Shown: positions 21,465-29,350 of the stretch, piece after piece
Layout: each line of letters starts with the position of its first letter
Position numbering within the stretch: position 1 is the stretch's first letter
Origin: Deltaproteobacteria bacterium
GTDB lineage: Bacteria; UBA10199; JACPAL01; JAHFST01
DNA: 64,000 nt
Reading direction: 5' to 3'
Assembly: GCA_023265625.1 (NCBI GenBank)
Contig: JAHFST010000001.1
Span: forward strand, 332,005-396,004
The notes under the pieces: generated by a model
The model's input: only the letters and a program-made list of their open reading frames with translations
Databases searched by the model: none
Told to the model about the DNA's origin: nothing
Position numbers and translations under genes: made by a program

Positions 21465-24400
21465 TGTCACACTTTTCAACAAAGGTTATCCCGTGGTTTT
21501 TTCTCGTTTTCCTCTTAAATTCACAGCATGGTTATGCTGGCAACCCATTTCCAAATGGGAATGGGGGCTATCTATCATGGCCTCTCAACGCGATACCCGT
21601 TCCCTATTGGGTGAATATGCATTTGCCCGGCTATTCTGAAGACGTGCAGATTAAAACCTCTAAGCTTGCTGCTGAGAGCTGGTCAAACACGGCAAAATTT
21701 TCCTATCAGTACAAAGGGGTCAATAGCGACACGAACTATAACAGTCCCAACACAACCAACACGATCATGTCGATCTCGGATGGTGCTCCAACCATATTGC
21801 CAGGGGGAAGTATTATTTTTAATTGTAGTGGGCTGTTTTCGGAATATGGTCTTAAAACACGCAGGTTAGGCTTCAATCTTAGGTGGACCGACAAGGGGGG
21901 GGAGATTTACGACTCGTACGTTGTCATATGCCAGAACGTTGTCGCATGGAATCCAACCCTGCTTAAGTGGCAATATTATTCGATAAGCTGGTATGCTGGC
22001 GACGGGAAGCCTAGCGATACGCAAATTGATCTTTGGTCGGTAACGGCCCATGAATTAGGCCATATGCTCGGTTTGGATCATTCCTCGGCGAATGACATTG
22101 AACCCGATGCAATTAAAAAAGATGCAACAATGTACAAGTCCACTGGAACAGGTGATACAAAGCAAAGAGATATCAATTCTAACGATATCAACGGTCTCAT
22201 TGCCATCTATGGGGGAGCAACCCTTACCTGTTTTGAACCTTCGTGCATCTATGTGTGTGGTGAAATTCCGGATAAGCCGAATCTGTGTGTTTGCCATCTT
22301 GACCTTGACTGCGACAACTTGACGGAAAAAACAGAAATAAGCTTGTCCACTGATCCTAATAATCCTGATACGGATGGAGACGGGTTGAATGATGGTGAAG
22401 AAGTTTTGCAGTATGGTACGGATCCACTTGAGCCGGATACGGACAAGGATAGCTTGACGGATTTTGCGGAGGTGAAGTCCTACCAGTGCGATCCAAGCTT
22501 GGTTGATTCGGATGGGGATGGATTGTCCGATCTTGTAGAGGTTCAATTTTCTTTGGATTGCAAGGACGCATCTGACAAAGAGAAGGATTATGACGGAGAT
22601 GGTTTGAGCAATGGGGATGAGATTGCGGGAGGAACGCTTCTCAATAATGCCGATTCCGATGGAGACGGCATTGAGGATAAGATAGAAATCGACAACGGTT
22701 TAAATCCACTCAATGCGTCCGATGCCGCTGCAGACCCGGATGGGGATGGTTTATCTAACCTAATAGAAATATCTGTTGGATCCAACATCAACAACCCGGA
22801 CACCGACGGTGACAAGCTAACAGACGGCGCGGAGGTAACCCAATACAAAACCAATCCCACGCTTGCCGACACGGATGGTGACGGTCTTACTGATGGGGAC
22901 GAGGTGATTAATCAAGGGACCAATGCCCTCTCTTCGGATACCGATGCGGATGGGATCGGAGATAAGATGGATAATTGCGCGTTAATGACCAACCCCGATC
23001 AACTCAACACCGATGGGGAGGGGCAAGGCGACGCCTGTGATGCTGACGATGACAACGACGGAGTATTGGACAGCAACGACAACTGTCCTATGGTGAAAAA
23101 TTCCGACCAGAAAAATACCGATGGGGATTTTTGGGGGGATACCTGTGAGCTCGATGACGACAACGATGGCCTCTCCGATGAGGAAGAAAAAACCTTAGGG
23201 ACCGATCCCGTCAAGACGGATAGCGACGGGGATAGTGTTGGGGATAAAATGGATAATTGTCCCCTCCGGGCAAACCCGGACCAGAAGGATACCGATGGGG
23301 ATGGAACAGGGGATGCATGTGATTCCGATGATGACAATGACACTGTTTTGGACACGGTGGATAATTGTCCGTTCCTCGCCAATCCAGATCAGAAAAACAA
23401 CGATGGGGACTCCCAGGGGGATGGGTGTGATCCCGATGATGACAACGACGGTGTGTTGGATGGCAAAGATAACTGCCCTTTCACGGCCAACACCAATCAG
23501 GCCAATAATGATCAGGATGTCGCGGGAGATCTCTGTGATTCTGATGATGATAACGACACCGTTCTGGATGTACCCGACAATTGCCCTCTGATTGGCAATG
23601 CCGATCAAAAGGATACCGATGGAGACAAACAAGGAGACGTGTGTGATCCCGACGACGACAATGACACCGTCCCCGATGAGAATGATAACTGCCCCCTGAT
23701 CGCCAACAGCAACCAGGCCAATAACGACCAAGATGCCTTGGGGGATTCCTGTGACCTCGACGATGACAACGATGGTCTCACCGATGATGAGGAAAAAGTC
23801 TTGGGGACCAATCCCTTCAAGCCTGACACGGACGACGACGCCATGGGAGACAAGAGTGACAACTGTCCGCTGCTGACCAATACCGATCAAAAGAATACTG
23901 ATGGCGATACTCAGGGAGATGTGTGTGACCCTGATGACGATAACGACCAGGTTTTGGATGAAAAGGACAATTGCCCGCTCGTTGCCAATACCGACCAGAA
24001 GAACAACGACCAGGATGGTGAGGGGGATGTGTGCGACCTGGATGATGATAACGATGGTCTGTTGGACTCAGACGAGGCCACCTGGAAGACCAATTCCTTC
24101 AATCCGGATACCGACGGAGACAGTCTGAGCGACGGCGATGAGGTCCACACCTTCAAGACAAACCCGCTCGTGGTGGATACGGATGCCGATGGATTGACCG
24201 ATCAGGAAGAGGTCAAGACGTATGGCACCAATCCCTTGGTGGCTGATACTGACACCGACGGTTTGAGTGACGGTGCAGAAGTTAACAAGTACGGCACCAA
24301 GCCGTTAGATCACGACACCGATGATGATGCCCTGTTGGATGGGGATGAGGTCAAGACCACGAAGACCAATCCCCTGGTAGGGGACACCGATGGTGATTTC

Positions 24401-25636
24401 ATCCCGGATGGGGCGGAGGTCAAGGAGTGGCAGACAGATCCTTTAAAGGCGGATACCGATGGCGACGGTCTTGTAGACGGGATGGAAGTCTATCTCCACA
24501 AGACCAATCCGTTGGTCATGGATACCGATTCAGACGGCCTCACGGATAGTGAAGAGGTGAATAAGTACAAAACCAATCCCCTCAATCCCAACACCGACGC
24601 TGATTGCTGGCCGGATGGGTATGAGGTGCAGTTTGCCTCGTATGGTTATCATCCGAAGATCAAGCAGGGACCCGTCATTTCGGTAACTCCCAATTCTATC
24701 GATTTCGGCAAGGTAAACCGTCGTGGCAAGGTGATCGACTACGAACTTGCCAATGAAGGAAACTTTGACCTGATGGTCCAGGGAAAGATTAAGGGGGACG
24801 GGTTCACCATGGGCGCTGTTCCCACCCAACTGGCCCCAGGGAAGAAGGTGAAGGTCCCGATTGTCTTTCATCCGGTCCAGGCTGGGACGAGCAATGGAGA
24901 GGTCTCCTTCCAGAGCAACGATTGTACCCAAAAGATGGTGAAGATCCCACTCCAGGTGGAGGGTCTGTTTGCCAACCTGAAGGTCGACTCCCAAGAGATC
25001 AATTTTGGATTTGAGGATACGTTTATCACGGGACAAAAACCGGTTACGATCTCAAATCTCTTTAGCAATCAGCCTCTGCGTGTGGCGGTTACAAGCCAAG
25101 AGGTGGCCTTCTGGCCTGAGGAGTACTCGGTGGAAGTTCCTCCCCTGGGAACCAAGGAACTTAATATTAACTTCCGCCCCTATCGTTATGGGGAGATCAA
25201 GGGGAACCTCATCCTGAAAGCCTTTTTGGCAAATAACACACAAGAGATCAAGATCCCACTTTTTGGATTTGGTTCGGGACTGCCACCGGCCCTGTCGCCA
25301 TCGGATTACATCCTTATGTTCAAAAACTCCAAGGGGAGCACTTCGTGGAAGCACCTGACGATCACGAACAAAGGGGAATCGGATCTCTATATCAGCGAGA
25401 TCAGCATACTGGATGAAATGGGGAGCCAGGTCCCCTTGACTGAAGGGGGGATGAACGACTTTGTCTTTGTCCCAGCCCACGGGAATTTATATGTGCCCGC
25501 CGGAAAGAAACGGGACCTGCCGATTCGTTACCATCGCAAACAGGATAAGAAATATCAGCAAACATTGGTGCTGACCTACAACGGGATGGCCTCAGGGGGG
25601 AGCAGCAAGATGGAGATCAAGCTGATTGGGGAATGA
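21464..25636 (+). CDS. Giant exported matrixin-like metalloprotease with TSP3 repeats and ASH-type domains
   Basis: A 1390-residue protein, GTG start with AGGAGA. A signal peptide (to about residue 25, HGYAG) is followed by a matrixin/M10-like catalytic domain with HELGHMLGLDH (His196, Glu197, His200, His206) and a downstream NSNDINGLIAIYG. Residues about 290-1060 are more than 25 Asp-rich TSP3 units of two kinds, DTDGDGL-x-DGxEV and the cysteine-bearing DNCPxxxNxDQxxTDGD. Residues about 1070-1390 hold three beta-sandwich domains of the ASPM/SPD-2/Hydin type (ITVTPNSIDFGKV-like starts, SNDCTQKMVKIPLQVEG). The protein is secreted and calcium-stiffened. It overlaps the next gene by 4 bp. Confidence 0.85.
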   Translation: MSHFSTKVIPWFFLVFLLNSQHGYAGNPFPNGNGGYLSWPLNAIPVPYWVNMHLPGYSEDVQIKTSKLAAESWSNTAKFSYQYKGVNSDTNYNSPNTTNTIMSISDGAPTILPGGSIIFNCSGLFSEYGLKTRRLGFNLRWTDKGGEIYDSYVVICQNVVAWNPTLLKWQYYSISWYAGDGKPSDTQIDLWSVTAHELGHMLGLDHSSANDIEPDAIKKDATMYKSTGTGDTKQRDINSNDINGLIAIYGGATLTCFEPSCIYVCGEIPDKPNLCVCHLDLDCDNLTEKTEISLSTDPNNPDTDGDGLNDGEEVLQYGTDPLEPDTDKDSLTDFAEVKSYQCDPSLVDSDGDGLSDLVEVQFSLDCKDASDKEKDYDGDGLSNGDEIAGGTLLNNADSDGDGIEDKIEIDNGLNPLNASDAAADPDGDGLSNLIEISVGSNINNPDTDGDKLTDGAEVTQYKTNPTLADTDGDGLTDGDEVINQGTNALSSDTDADGIGDKMDNCALMTNPDQLNTDGEGQGDACDADDDNDGVLDSNDNCPMVKNSDQKNTDGDFWGDTCELDDDNDGLSDEEEKTLGTDPVKTDSDGDSVGDKMDNCPLRANPDQKDTDGDGTGDACDSDDDNDTVLDTVDNCPFLANPDQKNNDGDSQGDGCDPDDDNDGVLDGKDNCPFTANTNQANNDQDVAGDLCDSDDDNDTVLDVPDNCPLIGNADQKDTDGDKQGDVCDPDDDNDTVPDENDNCPLIANSNQANNDQDALGDSCDLDDDNDGLTDDEEKVLGTNPFKPDTDDDAMGDKSDNCPLLTNTDQKNTDGDTQGDVCDPDDDNDQVLDEKDNCPLVANTDQKNNDQDGEGDVCDLDDDNDGLLDSDEATWKTNSFNPDTDGDSLSDGDEVHTFKTNPLVVDTDADGLTDQEEVKTYGTNPLVADTDTDGLSDGAEVNKYGTKPLDHDTDDDALLDGDEVKTTKTNPLVGDTDGDFIPDGAEVKEWQTDPLKADTDGDGLVDGMEVYLHKTNPLVMDTDSDGLTDSEEVNKYKTNPLNPNTDADCWPDGYEVQFASYGYHPKIKQGPVISVTPNSIDFGKVNRRGKVIDYELANEGNFDLMVQGKIKGDGFTMGAVPTQLAPGKKVKVPIVFHPVQAGTSNGEVSFQSNDCTQKMVKIPLQVEGLFANLKVDSQEINFGFEDTFITGQKPVTISNLFSNQPLRVAVTSQEVAFWPEEYSVEVPPLGTKELNINFRPYRYGEIKGNLILKAFLANNTQEIKIPLFGFGSGLPPALSPSDYILMFKNSKGSTSWKHLTITNKGESDLYISEISILDEMGSQVPLTEGGMNDFVFVPAHGNLYVPAGKKRDLPIRYHRKQDKKYQQTLVLTYNGMASGGSSKMEIKLIGE

Positions 25637-26727
25637 ACATGGGAGATGAGCTGTATTTACAGGTGATGGGTGGGAAGGCCAATCTTCATAAAGAAGGAGA
25701 TGATGATCAACTTTACTATTCCCTCATTGAGGGAGATGTGGGGATCACGATTCCGTTTTGGACATTCCCCTTACAACTTCGCGGATTGATCGAGCTGGGG
25801 GGTGCCCTGCAAGGGGGAGATGATCAGGTATTGGGGTCCAACCGCAAGCAGTTGTCGATTCGAAGTGGCGTTCAGATCAATTTTTGGGGTTATGTTTTTA
25901 TGGAAGGCAAAGGGGGGATTGGCCTTAATTGGGACAGTCTCAATTTTGGCAGAGGAGTCCCTCTTGAAGAATCTTTTGGGCAGAGCTGGATTGTTCAGGA
26001 AACGGTGGGCATCGGTTATTGTGCCTCCACTTGGTGTCTGCATGGCGTTGTCAATCCCTTCCAGGAGTGGGCCGAGGAATACAAAAATGAGGGGTGGCTG
26101 TTTGGACTCCGTCTGACCGGAAAGGAAGACGAGGAAGTGGCGGTTGCGTTACGGGCGGCAGAGGCAGAGCGGGCCCTTTTACAGGCAAGACAGGCCCTGA
26201 TGGAGCAAAATCTCGGCCGTAAAAGGGAGGAGCTTGAGGGAGTACGTGCGGAGATTGAGCGGGCCAGGGCGAGCTTGATCCAGGAGCGAGGAATTAATGT
26301 GGGGCTAAAGGAAGAAATAACAGAGGTGAAGAACAAGCCCTCCGATCCCTTTGTGGCGGGTGAGCCTCTCAAGGCGGTGATTATCTTTCAACATGGCAGG
26401 AACGGTTTGCTCCGCCAGTTGGAGAAAACTCCCAAAGGGTTTGCGTATCGCGATCCAAGACTGGATCATGTGGCGAATTATCTCAAGGGTCATGCCGGGA
26501 TGCGCATTCGCATTGTGGGTCATGGCAATCGTATCGGTTCCTACGAGACCAACCTGAAACTCTCTGAGAAGAGGGCCCGTGTTGTTCGTGATTATTTGGT
26601 GAAGCAAGCGGGCGTGGATCCCGCGCAGATTGTGGAGGTGGTTGGGATCTCCTGGGATCGGCCGTTACCGAACATTCCTGCCGATTCCGATTTGAATCGT
26701 CGTGTGGAATTTGAGGTGCTGCCATGA
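25633..26727 (+). CDS. Beta-barrel-like protein with coiled coil and C-terminal OmpA-like domain
   Basis: A 364-residue protein starting within an ATGA overlap (a second ATG at 25639 gives MGDELYLQVMGGKAN). Residues 1-175 are beta-rich and barrel-like (VQINFWGYVFMEGKGGIG); 180-240 form a coiled coil (EAERALLQARQALMEQNLGR); 245-364 are an OmpA-family peptidoglycan-binding domain with RIRIVGHGNRIGSYETNLKL, SEKRARVVRDYL and NRRVEFEVLP. No signal peptide is present, which is odd for an OmpA-like protein, and the related 17149 gene lacks one too. It is translationally coupled to the metalloprotease and to the next gene. It probably anchors something to the cell wall. Confidence 0.7.
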   Translation: MNMGDELYLQVMGGKANLHKEGDDDQLYYSLIEGDVGITIPFWTFPLQLRGLIELGGALQGGDDQVLGSNRKQLSIRSGVQINFWGYVFMEGKGGIGLNWDSLNFGRGVPLEESFGQSWIVQETVGIGYCASTWCLHGVVNPFQEWAEEYKNEGWLFGLRLTGKEDEEVAVALRAAEAERALLQARQALMEQNLGRKREELEGVRAEIERARASLIQERGINVGLKEEITEVKNKPSDPFVAGEPLKAVIIFQHGRNGLLRQLEKTPKGFAYRDPRLDHVANYLKGHAGMRIRIVGHGNRIGSYETNLKLSEKRARVVRDYLVKQAGVDPAQIVEVVGISWDRPLPNIPADSDLNRRVEFEVLP

Positions 26728-28343
26728 AGAGAACCCTGTTGATTTTATTTTCGTTGGCTCAAGTCGGGTTGGTCTCAGAGACGGCCCACGCCGTAAATCG
26801 TCTGGTGACTTATTTTGGGGATGGTGGCGGCGGGAGTTTGCGCCTAGTCATTCAGGGGGCCTGTGAGGATCCGGGCGATGATGTCATCAACTTTGTGACT
26901 GTGTCGGAGGTCCACATTGCGCTCGAATCGCCGCTCAAAATTCCTGCCTGGTGCGATGGAAAGGTGACGATCAATGGCTTGCCTGGGGTCGAGACGATCC
27001 TGAATGGTGCTGCGATCCCACCCGCCGTTGCCTTTCAGGAGAAGGCCGCAATGGATGAGGTTCCGGGGATCCTGCAGGTGATGACTGCAAAGAATGAGAT
27101 TCGAGGGCTTACCTTCGTTGGATTTAAAGACGGGGCTGGAATCACCTTGATGGGTCATGACAACTTGGTGGAGGACAATTTTTTTGGCATTTATCGAAAA
27201 ACCGATACTTTCAAACCCAACCGATTTGGGATGGTGATTTCTGGAGATGGCAATACCATCACGAAAAATACCCTTACCGGCAATGATGAGGAAGGGATTT
27301 TAATGGATGGGCATGACAATGTGATTCAAGGGAATTTGGTTGGAACCAAGAACGGACTTTGTCCGCTTTTCTTTTCATCCCCGAAAGAGGATGGTTTCTC
27401 CTACATGAGGGAGCTTATTTATCTTGCCTCAAGTTCGTGGATGCCCATGATCTCCGATGTGCCCGAGGGGTGCGGTAATGGAGGGAGCGGTGTCCAACTG
27501 GTCCACCATGCCTCAGGGAATGTGATCGGCGGGGAGAGTGATGCGGAAGGCAACACGATTGTCTACAACGAAGGGGATGGAATCACCCTGATGGGAGATG
27601 GCACCGGCAACTTCCACTCCCGCAATGTCATCGCAGGAAACCAGGGGCTTCCGGTCAATATCAACTGGGATAGCAAGATCAATAAAGGCGAAAAGTATGT
27701 TGTGGGCACAAACGCGGGGATTCCTACTCTCGATTTTACAGCCACTCCCCTGGATCTTGCAAAAGATGTCTTTGCTTATCGTCTGACTGGAAAAGGGGTG
27801 GTTGGGGCGACGGCCGAGATCTATCTGGCACCGGCCGATGGCCAAGGGGCCCTGGCTTTTCTGGAGGCATTTGTCATTCCGGAGAGCCCCTTCTCCCATG
27901 ATTTGGCAGATCCGGAGCTTTCTCCTGGCAGAGTAATTTCTGCCTTGGTGTGTGACGAGGAGAAGAACTGCTCTGAGTTGTCCTCTGTGGCATTGGATCG
28001 AGATGTGGATCATGATGGTCTCTTGGATAGCCATGAACTTGAAAAATCAAGTTCCTCATGCTGGCATGATGATACGGATGGGGATGGTTTGGAGGATTCC
28101 CTAGAGGACACAAATCTAAGCGGAAAGCAGGATGCTGGGGAAACGGCTAGTTATCTATCAGACACGGATGATGACGGGTTGTCCGATTTTGTCGAGACAG
28201 GAGGCGATGGGAAGTATGATCCTCAGCTAGGCGATACCGATCCCTTAAATTCAGACACGGACGGTGACGGTTTAGCAGATGGGGAGGAGGATAAAAACTA
28301 CGATGGGATTATCCAGTTGGGTGAGAGCTCGCCCCTAGAGTGA
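26724..28343 (+). CDS. Exported parallel beta-helix protein with TSP3 repeats, 3' end frameshifted
   Basis: A 539-residue product with a signal peptide (MKRTLLILFSLAQVG, then ETAHA). Residues about 25-330 look like a right-handed beta-helix of the CSLREAI kind (GDGGGGSLRLVIQGAC, then repeated GNTI/DNVI/NVIGG turns). Residues about 430-535 are TSP3 repeats (DTDGDGLEDSLED, DTDDDGLSDFVETGGDG). The frame stops at a TGA at 28341-28343, but the next frame continues the same repeats to 28522, so the original gene was about 60 codons longer. The ATG overlaps the preceding stop (ATGA). It is a secreted structural or adhesive protein by architecture. Confidence 0.78.
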   Translation: MKRTLLILFSLAQVGLVSETAHAVNRLVTYFGDGGGGSLRLVIQGACEDPGDDVINFVTVSEVHIALESPLKIPAWCDGKVTINGLPGVETILNGAAIPPAVAFQEKAAMDEVPGILQVMTAKNEIRGLTFVGFKDGAGITLMGHDNLVEDNFFGIYRKTDTFKPNRFGMVISGDGNTITKNTLTGNDEEGILMDGHDNVIQGNLVGTKNGLCPLFFSSPKEDGFSYMRELIYLASSSWMPMISDVPEGCGNGGSGVQLVHHASGNVIGGESDAEGNTIVYNEGDGITLMGDGTGNFHSRNVIAGNQGLPVNINWDSKINKGEKYVVGTNAGIPTLDFTATPLDLAKDVFAYRLTGKGVVGATAEIYLAPADGQGALAFLEAFVIPESPFSHDLADPELSPGRVISALVCDEEKNCSELSSVALDRDVDHDGLLDSHELEKSSSSCWHDDTDGDGLEDSLEDTNLSGKQDAGETASYLSDTDDDGLSDFVETGGDGKYDPQLGDTDPLNSDTDGDGLADGEEDKNYDGIIQLGESSPLE

Positions 28344-28522
28344 AGAGGGATGGGATCCCGGATGGCCAGGAGGACAAGAATAATAATGGCATTTGGGAAT
28401 ATGACCTGAAAGAAATCAACCCCTTGAAGGCCGATTCTGATGGGGATGGTGTCAACGATAACGTCGATAATTGCCCAACCCTGGCTAACTCCGGTCAGGA
28501 GCCCTGGTTTTGTTCGCTCTAA
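28344..28522 (+). pseudogene. Out-of-frame 3' continuation of the beta-helix/TSP3 gene
   Basis: After the TGA at 28343 the shifted frame reads RDGIPDGQEDKNNNGIWEY, continuing to DNCPTLANSGQEPWFCSL and a TAA. The intact repeat logic (a DTD should precede RDG) points to a small deletion near 28336-28345. The piece is nearly identical to 17746-17917. Either the gene is damaged or a frameshift is tolerated because only the last repeats are lost. Confidence 0.75.
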
Positions 28523-28740
28523 ATCCAATCAAATTAAAGTTCCTCTTAAAGTTCCTCCGTCTTACGACAAAAGGTCATATCTTATAATTACTTATCATTA
28601 TTAATACCCAACATATAAGGTGTAATACAATTTTATTAAAGTTTTAGATCAAAATGATAAATAATTATCAAAATGAGATTTTATATGAAGACGGAGTAAA
28701 AAATTAGTACAATAAAATCAATAGTTTGTATAATTTTATT
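28523..28740. other. AT-rich intergenic region with a distant inverted repeat
   Basis: About 220 bp of very AT-rich sequence. CTCCGTCTT near 28555 and AAGACGGAG near 28686 form a 9-bp inverted repeat bounding about 120 bp. The right end runs directly into the sigma-54 promoter. It could hold activator or IHF sites, as is usual upstream of sigma-54 promoters. No ORF seen. Confidence 0.4.
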
Positions 28741-28755
28741 TGGCATTTAGGTTGC
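28741..28755 (+). promoter_or_regulatory. Sigma-54 (RpoN) promoter
   Basis: TGGCATTTAGGTTGC has the -24 GG and -12 GC at the correct 10-bp interval and matches the consensus TGGCAY-N5-TTGCW. It lies 46 bp upstream of the ATG at 28802. Related sites precede the genes at 37895 and 41567 and close the window. Confidence 0.8.
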
Positions 28756-28801
28756 ACAGGTATCCCCCTAGCCGCTGTTGGGCGGCAGACAAGGGGGATT
28801 T

Positions 28802-29350
28802 ATGAAGAATGGTTTTATGTTGGTCGTAGGGGGGATCTTGGGGTTGGCGATGGTGGGGACGGGGGAGGCGCAGACAGCGCGCATGGCTAGTACCTCGAGT
28901 AGGGTTGCGGCACCTGCCAGTAGATCTGCGGCACCCGCCGCACCTGCTGCTAGGGTAGCGGCACCGGTAGATGGTCAACCACTTAGTTCGGCGGCCCTCG
29001 ACATGAAGCGGTCGATTGATCCGAAAGATTCTTCCAGGCATATGATCACTATTAAAGATGATAAGAACACCAAGGACTTCTCTATTCCAGCCGATCTCAA
29101 GTTATCCCCGGCTTTGGTGGGCTATCGCGACGGGCAGATGACCATTTTTACCGCGACCGGATTGACTGGAGTACCGGAGGGGTCGGTGGGTGGGGTAACA
29201 TCTGGGGATGGTGCTGTGAATTATCCCCCTCCTACGAATATGCCATCAGGAGTTAACTATCCCCCTCCTACTAACATGCCATCAGGAGCGAACTATCCCC
29301 CCCCTACGAACATGCCATCGGGAGCAAATTATCCCCCCCCGACAAATTAA
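28802..29350 (+). CDS. Exported Ala-rich protein with C-terminal NYPPPTNMPSG repeats, sigma-54 controlled
   Basis: A 182-residue protein; the ATG at 28802 has GGGGG in front of it. A signal peptide (MLVVGGILGLAMVGTGEAQ) is followed by an Ala/Pro/Ser-rich stretch, a small domain (MITIKDDKNTKDFSIPADLK, LSPALVGYRDGQMTIF) and a tail of three and a half 12-residue units ANYPPPTNMPSG. The tail resembles low-complexity surface or spore-coat-like segments; I do not recognise a family. The strong RpoN site and the AT-rich upstream region suggest activation by an enhancer-binding protein. It converges with the kinase gene, overlapping it by 4 bp. Confidence 0.75.
   Translation: MKNGFMLVVGGILGLAMVGTGEAQTARMASTSSRVAAPASRSAAPAAPAARVAAPVDGQPLSSAALDMKRSIDPKDSSRHMITIKDDKNTKDFSIPADLKLSPALVGYRDGQMTIFTATGLTGVPEGSVGGVTSGDGAVNYPPPTNMPSGVNYPPPTNMPSGANYPPPTNMPSGANYPPPTN
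29219..29347 (+). repeat. 36-bp tandem coding repeat
   Basis: Three full units and one partial unit, starting at 29219, 29255, 29291 and 29327, each coding NYPPPTNMPSG plus one variable residue (V or A). The DNA copies differ at a few positions, mostly in cytosine runs, so the array is prone to slippage. Confidence 0.9.

Noticed and set aside
23195..23890. A 231-residue antisense ORF rich in Ile, Val and Gly
   Set aside because: It is the mirror of the Asp-rich TSP3 codons (GAT, GAC) on the other strand and has no start or domain support.
29219..29347. 36-bp repeats resembling CRISPR repeats in length
   Set aside because: No spacers; they code NYPPPTNMPSG units in an open reading frame.
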